Part shown: positions 53,986-62,862 of the stretch, in pieces
Layout: every line of letters starts with the position of its first letter
Numbering within the stretch: the first letter of the stretch is position 1
Assembly (NCBI GenBank): GCA_020444425.1
Contig: JAHLLB010000005.1
Coordinates: 62,001-126,000 of the forward strand
Length of the DNA stretch: 64,000 nt
DNA from: a bacterium
Lineage (GTDB): Bacteria; Electryoneota; Electryoneia; Electryoneales; Electryoneaceae
Reading direction: 5' to 3'
Position numbers and translations under genes: made by a program
Notes under the pieces: model-generated
What the model was told of the DNA's origin: nothing
Seen by the model: the letters and a program-made list of their open reading frames with translations, nothing else
Database searches by the model: none

Positions 53986-54215
53986 AACGATACGGAATCT
54001 TCGTATCAAACCGTAACACATCTCTCCACTCGCGTTGTAAACTGATATTTCGCCTGCAGGATACCGGCCTATCTCTCTCGCCTTAACACCAGTATACAAC
54101 AACACATCCGTCGTTCGTTCCTCCGGACAAATCCCTGTTTCGTAACCCTCCCTCCGCAAACTGGCACAGAGTTCGCTTTGCCTAACATCGAAGACGCAAC
54201 GAGTGTGGGTGGATC

Positions 54216-54578
54216 ATGGAAACGATTCAGTTGACAGCCAGCAATTTCCGGGATGTGGTTCAGACAGACGGCATCGTGTTTATCGCAGCCGGCGCGGACT
54301 GGTGCCAGGATTGCCGCAAGTTTCAGCCGGATTTCGAGCAGATGGCGAACACATACCCTGAGCACCGGTTCGCGAAACTCGATACCGACCAGGAACCGGA
54401 ATTGAAGCAACTGTTCAACATCCGCTATATCCCCACGCTGATTGTGTACCGGGACGGTGAAATGCTGTACAACCAGCCCGGCGGTCCTCCGATGGACGTG
54501 TTCCTCGACATCGTGAGGCAGGCGGAGCAACTGAACATCAACGCGCTGAAGGAAGAGCGCGCAGAACATATCGCATAG
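54216..54578 (+). CDS. Thioredoxin-family protein
   Basis: A 120-residue cytoplasmic thioredoxin fold with active site WCQDC (rather than WCGPC) in AGADWCQDCRKF and cis-proline in RYIPTLIVY. It has no signal peptide. The altered CQDC dipeptide changes the redox potential and suggests a dedicated partner. A 57-residue gene follows within 81 bases, and a SpoT-like HD gene after that, so the three may be co-transcribed. Confidence 0.85.
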   Translation: METIQLTASNFRDVVQTDGIVFIAAGADWCQDCRKFQPDFEQMANTYPEHRFAKLDTDQEPELKQLFNIRYIPTLIVYRDGEMLYNQPGGPPMDVFLDIVRQAEQLNINALKEERAEHIA

Positions 54579-54658
54579 CAACAGACGTCAACATGATTGG
54601 ATCGGACAAACCGTGCGTGGGAACACGACACCGATCCGAAACGAAAAGGAGAGATGAG

Positions 54659-54832
54659 ATGGAACAGGAAACTCGTGAAGTGAAGCAGGCGATCAACGTT
54701 ACGTGGGTCAAGAGTGAATCCGGCCACACCTACCTGTGCCCGGCCAATGTCGCCGGCGACCTGACCGGTATGAGCGACGATCACCTGCGTGCGCATTGCG
54801 TGGACGAGTCCGCGAACCCGCACAACAACTGA
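54659..54832 (+). CDS. Small hypothetical protein
   Basis: A 57-residue protein with a good AAGGAG ribosome-binding site. The sequence contains TWVKSESGHTYLCPANVAG and DDHLRAHCVDES: two cysteines 25 residues apart with histidines between, which could bind a metal or be a thiol substrate of the neighbouring thioredoxin. The family is not recognised. Confidence 0.65.
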   Translation: MEQETREVKQAINVTWVKSESGHTYLCPANVAGDLTGMSDDHLRAHCVDESANPHNN

Positions 54833-55003
54833 GTCGATCAACGATTCAACTGCCAGTTTCTGGCATACGAACGCGGCCTCCGGGTCGCGTTTTGTATTTG
54901 TGTTGCGTTTTCGCAAATTTCCAATAGCGGGCGGCGGGGTACACGCAGTATCTTTTCCGCTTGAACTTGTCAGTCCGGGTCATGGGTCAACAGGTGGATG
55001 CGT

Positions 55004-56215
55004 ATGACAGACTTTGCCATCATGGAGGGGGAACGCGAACTGATCACCGTCGAGCATTTCATGAATCTGTCGGCGGAGATCAACTATCACCTCAGTGCGG
55101 AAGTGCCCAATGAGGACGCGCTGCTCGCACTGGTCACCGGTCCGGCGAAAGTCCCGGATCAGGACGCGTTGAAGCAAACAGTCGGGATCATCCGGCTGGG
55201 CTACGGCCGGACACGCCGGAAGATCGGGCCGATGGCGGTGCTGCACCCCCTGCGTACAGCCGCGTTGCTGTCACGCTGCATGCGCGATCCGGACATTCTC
55301 GATCTGCTCGGTGCGCTGTTGCACGACAAGGACGAAGACCTGCCGCTGAACCGTATCCCGGAGAAAAACCGGGACCAATTCGCCAACAGCTTCAACATGC
55401 TGCTGGAGAAAATCGGCAACGAGCAACAGTGGTATCTCGGCGAACGCCTGTCCTATCTGACACGGGAACCGGGCCTGCCCTACCAGGCGTATCTCGTGCG
55501 GCTGCTCGATGCGTCCGAACGGATGCCCGACTTGCTGCACGTCAAACTCGCTGACCGGCTCGACAACACGCTGGACCATCACATCCACCGGCCCGGTGTC
55601 ATCCGCTACAACTTCTATCGCAACCTGTTCGACCTGTTCTTCGTTTCCGTCTACAAGGGCGTGCGCATCCGGCAATATCACTTCCTGCCGGAACCGAAGG
55701 AAGGTTCGTTGCTGCTCGCGCAGCTGTTCAAGAACGCGTTGTTCCTGTCGCTGTTGCGTATCACGGGACGCTGCAACCTCGACGAAACCACCAAGTCACT
55801 GTTTGACGCCGTCGCCATCGCCAGCATCCGGGAAGCGCAATGGCTGGCGCTGGAACTGATCGCGACTCACGATGAATCGGAGATGCCCGACCTGCGGCGG
55901 CAGTTCATCGAGACGATGGAGTATTGCTACCACGGTGGCGCGACACAGGTTCACGCCGCCAACAGCGAGGGCAGCCTCGCGGGTTTCTTCCTCGAACGCT
56001 TCGCCAACACACGCGGACAAGATCGACGGGACGCCCTCATCGAGCTGTACGAGGACAAGGACTACCTGACGACGGTGATCATCACCTTCATCGCGACGTT
56101 CTCCGCTTTCCTCAACGATCCGGAGTTCTCCATCGAGGGGATCGACCGGGACGGGATACGTGCGGTGCCATGGGTCAACCCCAACGACCCCCCGCCGATC
56201 GCCCCAGTGGAGTGA
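55004..56215 (+). CDS. HD-domain protein related to RelA/SpoT hydrolases
   Basis: A 403-residue protein. The start at 55004 has AGGTGG six bases upstream; an ATG at 54998 is also in frame. The N-terminal half matches the (p)ppGpp hydrolase HD domain: His81 in VLHPLRTAALL, His107-Asp108 in GALLHDKDED with the ED pair, and KLADRLDNT. There is no synthetase or TGS domain, and the C-terminal half (about 215-390) is helical and unrecognised. It could be a stand-alone alarmone hydrolase (SAH-like) or a phosphohydrolase for another nucleotide. Confidence 0.75.
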   Translation: MTDFAIMEGERELITVEHFMNLSAEINYHLSAEVPNEDALLALVTGPAKVPDQDALKQTVGIIRLGYGRTRRKIGPMAVLHPLRTAALLSRCMRDPDILDLLGALLHDKDEDLPLNRIPEKNRDQFANSFNMLLEKIGNEQQWYLGERLSYLTREPGLPYQAYLVRLLDASERMPDLLHVKLADRLDNTLDHHIHRPGVIRYNFYRNLFDLFFVSVYKGVRIRQYHFLPEPKEGSLLLAQLFKNALFLSLLRITGRCNLDETTKSLFDAVAIASIREAQWLALELIATHDESEMPDLRRQFIETMEYCYHGGATQVHAANSEGSLAGFFLERFANTRGQDRRDALIELYEDKDYLTTVIITFIATFSAFLNDPEFSIEGIDRDGIRAVPWVNPNDPPPIAPVE

Positions 56216-56296
56216 CGTTGCCGGAAATCGCCCGCTGCGAACGGTCACAGACAGCACATTGTTCAAACGTGGCACATTGACAAATCAAGTGTGAAC

Positions 56297-56331
56297 AAAA
56301 CGGGGACATCTCAATGAGGTGTCCCCGTTTT
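56297..56331. terminator. Bidirectional terminator (GGGGACA family)
   Basis: AAAACGGGGACATCTC and GAGGTGTCCCCGTTTT around AAT. Symmetric A and T ends suit the convergent HD and mutT genes. The arms equal those at 13236-13261. Confidence 0.85.
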
Positions 56332-56375
56332 CTTCCAGACGATCTCGCCAGGGCAGGTCCGCGCGTGTACTTAGG

Positions 56376-56437
56376 CCGTTCCATTCGACAGGCCCGTGCT
56401 TATACAAAGACCGTTCCGTTCGACAGGCCCGTGCTTG
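56376..56437. repeat. 35-bp direct repeat, two copies
   Basis: CCGTTCC then TTCGACAGGCCCGTGCTT occurs from 56376 and again from 56411. It lies just beyond the 3' end of mutT. Confidence 0.65.
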
Positions 56438-56463
56438 CTTGCAAGCGCGGTTGTGTCGCGTCG

Positions 56464-56877
56464 TCACTGCTGATACGGAGAGTCCTTCCACTCACAATCA
56501 AACAACCGCGTATTCGCTGCGGGAAACTCGTAGTGCATAAGCTCATCCGCACGCACCCAGCGCCAGTCCGCCACCTCCAACGCCTGCGGTTCGCCGTTTA
56601 CATACCGCGCGTGCAACCCGGCCAGCGTCACGGTCAGCTCCGCATACTCATGCGTCACCCGGTTGAACTCCGGTCCCGCCGCAACCTCGACCCCCAGTTC
56701 TTCACGGATCTCACGTTCCAGCGCCTGCGCCACAGTCTCTCCAGATTCCACCTTGCCACCGGGCAATTCCCAGCAGCCGGCGTGTGAACCGCCTTGGGGA
56801 CGTTGCGAGATCAGAATCATGCCGTCGTCGCGCCAGATCAACCCGGCGGCGACCAGGATGTGTTTGCGTTCAGCCAT
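56464..56877 (-). CDS. mutT: NUDIX hydrolase, MutT (8-oxo-dGTP diphosphatase)-like
   Basis: A 137-residue protein with an exact Nudix box: GGKVESGETVAQALEREIRE followed by ELG. Upstream ISQRPQGGSHAGCWELPGG and the N-terminal HILVAAGLIWRDDG are typical of MutT, which removes oxidised dGTP from the nucleotide pool. Close NUDIX relatives act on other nucleotides, so specificity is inferred. The start at 56877 gives the normal family length; there is no strong ribosome-binding site. Confidence 0.88.
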   Translation of the reverse strand: MAERKHILVAAGLIWRDDGMILISQRPQGGSHAGCWELPGGKVESGETVAQALEREIREELGVEVAAGPEFNRVTHEYAELTVTLAGLHARYVNGEPQALEVADWRWVRADELMHYEFPAANTRLFDCEWKDSPYQQ

Positions 56878-57107
56878 GCGGCAAAGGTAGGGGTTCGAAT
56901 CCCACCGTGGAGAGAAAACCAGGCTGGCCCGGGTCATCTTGTGACCCGGGTATCCGGGAGTGAGAGGATCTCCGGGGACGCGACAAAATCTCGAAAAGTT
57001 AGCTTGCACGACGGGGAATTGCGTGATCGCGGCCTATATTAGCAAATCCAGACCGGGTCACATTCGTCACCCGACCTACAAAACCACCGGCTATGCAAGA
57101 GGTTGCC

Positions 57108-57647
57108 ATGATGCTTGTCAATCGTGCTGACGCGGCGCGCGCGGGAGTTCTCCTGATTCTCGCGATTCTTCTGCCGCTGACCGTGTTCTCCGCACCGAAA
57201 ACGTACCGGATCGACCTCCCGACACGGACGCTGACTCCCGCCGATGACGGCGGCCAGTGGTTGGCGCAACGCACGGACAGCGGGGCATCCACCATCGTCC
57301 TGCAGTTCCGGGATCATCCCGCGGACAACGTCAAGCGTGGTCTCAGCCAGGCTGGCGTACAGTTGCAGGAATACATCGGCGGCGGAGCCTGGGTGGCGTA
57401 CCTCCAGCCGGGCGTGGAATCTTCGGTGTTCGACAACCTCGACCTGCGTTGGGCGGGACCGATGCTGCCGGAGGACAAGGTCAACCACCGTGTCGCTGCG
57501 AATGACATGCCATCATGGGCGGTCACGCCGGACGGCAACCTCTACGCCGTCGTGATGATGAAGAATGTGCCCGAGAGTGAAGCCGAGGCGCTGATTTACG
57601 AAGCCGGTGGTGAGCCGGGTGCATTGATCAGCGTGCTCAACACGTAG
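57108..57647 (+). CDS. N-terminal part of a secreted subtilase, ended by in-frame TAG
   Basis: A 179-residue frame with AAGAGG five bases before ATG 57108 and signal peptide AGVLLILAILLPLTVFSA. The rest resembles an inhibitor-like propeptide region of S8 proteases (IVLQFRDHPADNVKRGL, then AWVAYLQPGVESSVFDN, then YAVVMMKNVPESEAEALIYE). It ends at TAG 57645-57647, but the same frame continues without another stop to 61007, where the catalytic domain lies. It is either a nonsense mutation, an assembly error, or a read-through codon; the following base is C, a context that favours read-through. Confidence 0.75.
   Translation: MMLVNRADAARAGVLLILAILLPLTVFSAPKTYRIDLPTRTLTPADDGGQWLAQRTDSGASTIVLQFRDHPADNVKRGLSQAGVQLQEYIGGGAWVAYLQPGVESSVFDNLDLRWAGPMLPEDKVNHRVAANDMPSWAVTPDGNLYAVVMMKNVPESEAEALIYEAGGEPGALISVLNT
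57645..57647 (+). other. In-frame TAG splitting the subtilase gene
   Basis: AACACG-TAG-CACGTA. The codons before (SVLNT) and after (HVLGEPDLPARLAQDPRVHY) are in one frame and read as a continuous propeptide-to-catalytic-domain boundary. Confidence 0.8.
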
Positions 57648-57680
57648 CACGTACTCGGCGAACCGGACCTGCCCGCACGG

Positions 57681-60600
57681 TTGGCGCAGGACCCGCGCGT
57701 CCACTACGTCACCAGCATCAGCCCGCCGCTGGAGATGCTCAATGCCGGTGTCCGTGCGGCGATGCACGTGAATGAGATCAACGAAGCCCCGTACTTCCTC
57801 GACGGCGCGGGCGAGACGGTCTGCGTCTACGACGGCGGCCTGGTTTATCCGCACGCGGATTTTGAGGATCGCATGACGCAGGGCGAGGGCGGGGTCGCCG
57901 CTCAGCACTCGACCCACGTCGCGGGAACCGTCGGCGGAAACGGTGACTACGCCCACCGCGGTATGGCCCCCGCTGTATCCCTCCTCAGCTTCGCGTACGA
58001 GGAGTGCGATCCGTATTGCTTCTACGACAGCCCGCAGGACATCTACGAGAACTACGAGACCGCACACAGTATGGGCGCACGCCTGTTCACCAATTCCGTT
58101 GGTGCGAACGTCGGCCCCAACGGTTACGATTGCGACTGGCTTGGCGATTACGAGTCCGTCAGCGCGTTGATCGACAGCCTCGTGCGTGGCGCGGTCGGCG
58201 ATCCACTGATCGTCACCTGGGCCGCCGGCAACGAACGCGGCGCGGGCTGCCCGGGCTCGTACGAGACCATGTCTGTCCCCTCCAGCGCAAAGAATACTAT
58301 CGTCGTTGGCGCGACCAACGACAACGACGGCATGACAACCTTCAGTTCCTGGGGTCCGACCGATGATGGCCGGATCAAGCCGGATGTATGCGCGCCGGGC
58401 TTCGGTGTGTCATCCTGCGACCTCGGCGGCGGCTACACCACCATGAGCGGCACCAGCATGTCGACACCGGCGGTCGCCGGGGTGAACGCCCTGCTGATGC
58501 AGGCCTGGCACCAGCGCATCAACCCGGACACGTTCCCCTTGCCGGAAACCGTCAAGGCGATCCTCTGCAACAGCGCCGAAGATCTGGGCACACCCGGCCC
58601 GGACTACACCTACGGATTCGGCCGCGTTGATGCACAACGCGCCGCTGACACTGTCATGCGCTTCGGGACGTTCGAGGGCATCGTTTCGGATGACGAACAG
58701 GTGACGCACACCTTCACCGTCCCCGAAGGACTGGATGAACTGCATGTTACCCTCGCCTGGTCTGATGTGCCCGGCGGTTACCTGCCGGAGTTCGCGTTGG
58801 TTAACGACCTCGACCTGACATTGGTCGATCCGTCGTCGAATGTCCGCTACCCGTACATCCTCGATCCCAGCGATCCGACCTTCCCGGCGACTCCCGGCAC
58901 CAACACCATCGATAACGTCGAGAAAATCAAGGTCAATTCTCCGGCAGCCGGCGAGTGGATGCTTGTGGTCAATGGTACCGATGTCCCAGTCGGTCCGCAG
59001 ACCTTCGGCGTTGCCGCCAATGTGACCTTGCAAGAAGGCGTGGTATCCGTCTCCGGCACCGTCATGGATCAGGACACACAGCTGGGTATCCCGGACGTGC
59101 TGCTCCGCCTGGACGGATTCCTCGGTACCGCATCCACGCTCACCGCTGCGGACGGGTCCTTCGAGCTCGTCGCCGTGCTCAACGGTGACACCCGCCTGAG
59201 CCTGAGCCGTGGCGGCTACCATCCGCTGCAGGTGTGGGTGGTTGATGACGGCACCGGCTACATCGACTTGAGCCTCGAAATGCAGCCGGGGGTGACCGGT
59301 ACTGTCGACGGTATTGTGGAAGGTTCGACCGGGACACCGATCCCCGGCGCGGACGTCTACATCGCAGAATACCCGGAGCTGATGGCGACAACCGACACAA
59401 ATGGCATGTTCATGCTCACGGGCGTGCCCGCTCTGGAACTGCTCACCGTTGTGATGGATTACCAGGGTAATTACTTCGACTACGCTTCCGTGTATCTCGA
59501 AATCGGCGGCAGCGCCAGCGTCGTGCTGATTCTCGATCCGGAAGCAGAAGCGAACGTCATCGGCCCGGATGATTTCGGCTATGTCGCCGTCCAGACCGGC
59601 ATGAACCACCCAGCCGCGCCGGACTACGATTGGATCGGCATCGACCCGCAGGAAGGTGGGTCCGGCACACCTGTCAACTTCCCGGAAGAAGAAACCGCCG
59701 TACTGGTCGATCTGCCGTTCGACTTCCCGTACTATGACGGCGTTTACGACCAGATCACCGTCAACGAAAACGGCTTCTTCTGCTTCGGCGACGTCACCGA
59801 TGATGACGATCCAGCCGACTATTCCAACTCGTCCCTGCCGGGCATTGATGGCCCGCCCGCGACCGTCGCCCCGTTCTGGGATGATATGTACGCCCCTGAA
59901 ACCAACTTCTCACACTACTACGATTCCGACAACGGCCTGTTTATCGCCGAGTGGTACGATACCCGACAGTTCCTCCCGAACACCGCCTACGAAACCTTCC
60001 AGGTGATCCTCTATGACCCGGTGTTCCACCAGCACGGTGCCTGGGGACAGTTCAAGTTCCAGTATGCGCAGGTGACCGATCCGTCCGAATGCAGCGTCGG
60101 CTTCGAGGATGAGACTGAGACCATCGGTATCACCATCCTCCAGGACGCCGTGTACCACGAGGACGCCCTCACCATCACCGAAGAATCGGCGATTCTGTTC
60201 TACCGGCCGTCCGTCATTCTCGAAGGTCATGTCGAACTCGATCCGCCGAACGCCGGTCTCGAAGTCACCGTCACCATCGGCAACCAGATGATGACCGCGA
60301 TGGGGGATTTCACTTTCGATCAGGGTATTCCCGGCTATTCGCTGATCACCTACTCGCTGGATGGCTACGAGTATCACCAGACTGCGGTGGAGCTACCGGA
60401 AAACGGCACTGTCACGCTGGATGATGTCGTGCTGTCGCGGCTGGACACCCCGCTGGAAGTCCACTACCAGGAATTGAACGGCAACTTCGACAACGGTGCC
60501 AACCTGTTCTGGAACGCACCGATCTTCGGCGGTGAGATTGACGAGTTCCTCGGTGCGTACCGGGTCTACAAGGACGGTCTGATGGTTACCCAGACCGAAG

Positions 60601-61007
60601 AACTGGAGTACGCCGACGAGATCCCGTGGGTCGAAGGTACGAGGTACTGGGTCACCGCGATGTATGCCGGCGGTGAATCCGACTCATCCCTGCACGCCAG
60701 CTATCTGTCCGGCCTGAGCGAGCGGTCGCTGGCCCTGCCGACGGAGTTTGAAGTCGCGCCACCGTGGCCGAATCCCTTCAACCCGAGCACCGCGATCAGC
60801 ATCGGCCTGCCGGAACCGGCGGAGCTGGACGTCGCGGTGTATGACCTGCTCGGCCGTGAGGTCGCGCGCCTGTCCAACCGGCAACCGCGCCAGGCGGGCT
60901 ATCACCGGCTGGTCTGGGATGCTTCCGGGCACGCGTCCGGCGTCTACTTCATCCGTGTCAATGCCGGTCCGCATGAAGCCGTTAAAAAAGTGATGCTGTT
61001 GAAGTAA
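57681..61007 (+). CDS. Secreted subtilisin-like protease (S8), catalytic part with T9SS tail
   Basis: 1108 residues counted from a TTG at 57681; coding character actually begins directly after the TAG at 57648. The catalytic triad is visible: Asp in VCVYDGGLVYPHADF, His in HSTHVAGTVGG, Ser in MSGTSMSTPAVAG, with the oxyanion Asn in TWAAGNERG. Next come a jelly-roll P-like domain (about 330-450), two carboxypeptidase-regulatory-like domains (VSGTVMDQDTQLGIPDVLL, VDGIVEGSTGTPIPGADVYI), a nidogen-like domain (LPFDFPYYDGVYDQITVNEN), a fibronectin III-like segment and the T9SS tail PWPNPFNPSTAISIGLPEPA ending KVMLLK. It is a surface-exported protease, if the TAG is bypassed or suppressed. Confidence 0.85.
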   Translation: MAQDPRVHYVTSISPPLEMLNAGVRAAMHVNEINEAPYFLDGAGETVCVYDGGLVYPHADFEDRMTQGEGGVAAQHSTHVAGTVGGNGDYAHRGMAPAVSLLSFAYEECDPYCFYDSPQDIYENYETAHSMGARLFTNSVGANVGPNGYDCDWLGDYESVSALIDSLVRGAVGDPLIVTWAAGNERGAGCPGSYETMSVPSSAKNTIVVGATNDNDGMTTFSSWGPTDDGRIKPDVCAPGFGVSSCDLGGGYTTMSGTSMSTPAVAGVNALLMQAWHQRINPDTFPLPETVKAILCNSAEDLGTPGPDYTYGFGRVDAQRAADTVMRFGTFEGIVSDDEQVTHTFTVPEGLDELHVTLAWSDVPGGYLPEFALVNDLDLTLVDPSSNVRYPYILDPSDPTFPATPGTNTIDNVEKIKVNSPAAGEWMLVVNGTDVPVGPQTFGVAANVTLQEGVVSVSGTVMDQDTQLGIPDVLLRLDGFLGTASTLTAADGSFELVAVLNGDTRLSLSRGGYHPLQVWVVDDGTGYIDLSLEMQPGVTGTVDGIVEGSTGTPIPGADVYIAEYPELMATTDTNGMFMLTGVPALELLTVVMDYQGNYFDYASVYLEIGGSASVVLILDPEAEANVIGPDDFGYVAVQTGMNHPAAPDYDWIGIDPQEGGSGTPVNFPEEETAVLVDLPFDFPYYDGVYDQITVNENGFFCFGDVTDDDDPADYSNSSLPGIDGPPATVAPFWDDMYAPETNFSHYYDSDNGLFIAEWYDTRQFLPNTAYETFQVILYDPVFHQHGAWGQFKFQYAQVTDPSECSVGFEDETETIGITILQDAVYHEDALTITEESAILFYRPSVILEGHVELDPPNAGLEVTVTIGNQMMTAMGDFTFDQGIPGYSLITYSLDGYEYHQTAVELPENGTVTLDDVVLSRLDTPLEVHYQELNGNFDNGANLFWNAPIFGGEIDEFLGAYRVYKDGLMVTQTEELEYADEIPWVEGTRYWVTAMYAGGESDSSLHASYLSGLSERSLALPTEFEVAPPWPNPFNPSTAISIGLPEPAELDVAVYDLLGREVARLSNRQPRQAGYHRLVWDASGHASGVYFIRVNAGPHEAVKKVMLLK

Positions 61008-61078
61008 GGGAAGCCACAGACGCAACGGAAGCAACAGAAGTAACAGAAGCAAAAACAGAACACAACAGAACAACCAAT

Positions 61079-61110
61079 CCGGGGACACGTACTCCGCTAC
61101 GTGTCCCCGG
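61079..61110. terminator. Terminator hairpin (GGGGACA family)
   Basis: CCGGGGACACGTA and TACGTGTCCCCGG form a 13-bp perfect stem, followed by TTTGT. It lies between the convergent subtilase and lipoprotein genes. Confidence 0.85.
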
Positions 61111-61138
61111 TTTGTCACTCGGCAGCTCGCTTATTTTC

Positions 61139-61213
61139 CTCACACCTCACACCTCACACCTCACACCTCACACCTCACACCTCACACCTCACACCTCATA
61201 CCTCATACCTCAC
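61139..61213. repeat. Heptamer tandem repeat (CACACCT)n
   Basis: About ten and a half units of CACACCT, the last two changed to CATACCT. The stop codon of the minus-strand lipoprotein gene (61210-61212) is inside the last unit. Confidence 0.95.
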
Positions 61214-62127
61214 AGCGGCTTCGCGACCACCTTGTCCAGCATGAACTGCGGGATCAACAGCAGGTCGCGTTTCGAGTCGTAGCCAATGTCGGCGGGCGAT
61301 TCGAGGTCGGTGAACAGCGGCGTAATGACGTGTTCGGCGTCCATCACATACACCGTTTTCGCATCCCAGCTGGTAAACGCGAACCGGCCGTCCTTCAGTT
61401 TGACCAGGCCGTCCAGTGAACCCATCGGGGAATCGGCGATTGAGGTAAACTCGCCGTCCCGGTTGATCTGGAAGAAGCCGGTCCCGCCGTACGGCACCAT
61501 GTACAGCATGTCCTGATCTTCGATGATACCATTCGGGTTGGTCAGTCCGGCATCACGGACCATGGTATCGACAACCGGCAGCATCTCCTCGCCTTCAAAC
61601 GTTACCGCGTAGATCCCGCCCGGCCCCTCTGTGCCGGTATCAGTGACGTAGACTACACCTTTCGCCGCCCAGACATCGTTGGCGAAAGTGGCGTCCGGCA
61701 ACGGAATGTCCATGACTGCCGTGCCATCCGCGATGTTGAAAACGCGGAGGACGTCAATGTCAGCGACCAGCAGCCAGTTTCCGTACCGGGCCATGCCCTT
61801 GGGTGCGTTGAGCGTAATGCCTTTCGTACCCCCGGCAATCCACTTCGGGTCAACGGTCTGGTCGTCCGGCGTAATTTTGGAAATGAACCCGTTGTCATCC
61901 TTCTGCAACGGCTGCGGTCCGCCGAGGTTGGATACGTAATACATGTCGGCTTCCTGATCCCAGAGCACCGATTCGGGTGTCTGGAAGCCGGCGTCATCCA
62001 ACGTCCAGCCGTTGTGCGTCATCGTTTCCGCTTCCTCCGCCGGTTGCTGGTTGTCGGCCTTCTGGCAACCGGTGACGGTGAGCAGCGCCACGAGGAGCAA
62101 TGCGGGTAGATAGTGCAGAGTTCGCAT
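61210..62127 (-). CDS. Lipoprotein with six-bladed propeller (SMP-30/NHL-like)
   Basis: A 305-residue protein starting at ATG 62127 behind AGGGGGA. The lipobox VTGC gives lipidated Cys21. Repeats such as SVLWDQEADMYYVSNLGG, GMARYGNWLLVADIDVLRVF, NDVWAAKGVVYVTDTGT, LTNPNGIIEDQDMLYMV and SLDGLVKLKDGRFAFTSWD form the blades of an SMP-30/gluconolactonase-like propeller. Asn and Asp residues in NPNG and NDVWAA are where that family binds a divalent cation. It could be a lactonase or a binding protein. The 3' end is eroded into the heptamer repeat. Confidence 0.8.
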   Translation of the reverse strand: MRTLHYLPALLLVALLTVTGCQKADNQQPAEEAETMTHNGWTLDDAGFQTPESVLWDQEADMYYVSNLGGPQPLQKDDNGFISKITPDDQTVDPKWIAGGTKGITLNAPKGMARYGNWLLVADIDVLRVFNIADGTAVMDIPLPDATFANDVWAAKGVVYVTDTGTEGPGGIYAVTFEGEEMLPVVDTMVRDAGLTNPNGIIEDQDMLYMVPYGGTGFFQINRDGEFTSIADSPMGSLDGLVKLKDGRFAFTSWDAKTVYVMDAEHVITPLFTDLESPADIGYDSKRDLLLIPQFMLDKVVAKPL

Positions 62128-62375
62128 GATCAATCCCCCTTCTGTTAGTCCGACGTTCGAATGTATAGCCGTGCACCCCGGTCGATGCAGGCCGTTGACG
62201 ACCCGATTTTCCGCAGGGGAGGTTGCTGTTCCGAAAATCTCGCGCAAAACGAAGATTCTTCTTTCCCGGAAAGTTATACATTCCTAACTTTCTCGAATAC
62301 TGCAGAACAAGGAACGTTTGACAGAACGGGTGGTGAAGTGGGATTCGCCGCCCGTCCATTGACCAGGGAGGAACA

Positions 62376-62780
62376 ATGGATCCATCGACCTTGAACTATC
62401 CCGCGATTGTTGTAGCCGCACTATCCGCATTTGTCATCGGGGGCTTGTGGTACTCGCCGCCGTTGTTCGGCAAGGGCTGGATGAAGGCGAACAACTTCAG
62501 CGATGACGACTTGAAAGGTGGCAGTCCGGCGTTGATCTACGGAATCGCGCTACTGTTGACGCTGATTATTTCGTTCAACCTGGCGATGTTCCTGAACGAT
62601 CCGTCAACCACACTGGCGTGGGGTTTGACCGCAGGCATTCTGGCAGGAATCTGGGCAGCGGCGGGGTTGTCGATTGTGGCCTTGTTTGAACGCCGGCCGT
62701 TGAGCTATCACTTGATCAACGACGGGTACCTGCTGGTGGCGTTCGGAGTGATGGGTCTGATCCTCGGTGCGTGGCGGTAA
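62376..62780 (+). CDS. DUF1761-like four-helix membrane protein
   Basis: A 134-residue protein with GGGAGGAAC before the ATG. It has four hydrophobic segments, with the conserved GGLWYSPPLFGKGWMKA string after the first helix, which is characteristic of DUF1761. The final segment is LINDGYLLVAFGVMGLILGAWR. Function is unknown for the family. It is monocistronic, convergent with the T9SS-tail gene at 62863. Confidence 0.85.
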   Translation: MDPSTLNYPAIVVAALSAFVIGGLWYSPPLFGKGWMKANNFSDDDLKGGSPALIYGIALLLTLIISFNLAMFLNDPSTTLAWGLTAGILAGIWAAAGLSIVALFERRPLSYHLINDGYLLVAFGVMGLILGAWR

Positions 62781-62808
62781 GTCTTTCCCTCCCCCCGGGA
62801 GGACGAAA

Positions 62809-62835
62809 CGGGCGGCTACGCACTCGAGCCGCCCG
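62809..62835. terminator. Hairpin between convergent genes
   Basis: CGGGCGGCT and AGCCGCCCG, a perfect 9-bp stem with a nine-base loop, between the DUF1761 and T9SS-tail genes. Confidence 0.65.
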
Positions 62836-62862
62836 ATTCAGGGGGAAGGTCTTCATAGAACT

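Noticed and set aside
56892-56903. GGTTCGAATCCC, identical to a tRNA T-arm, just upstream of mutT
   Set aside because: No acceptor, D or anticodon arm can be built around it on either strand, so no tRNA gene is present; it may be chance or a tiny relic.
57645-57647. Pyrrolysine codon
   Set aside because: The TAG lies at a domain boundary in a subtilase, not in a methylamine methyltransferase, and no pyl genes are visible.
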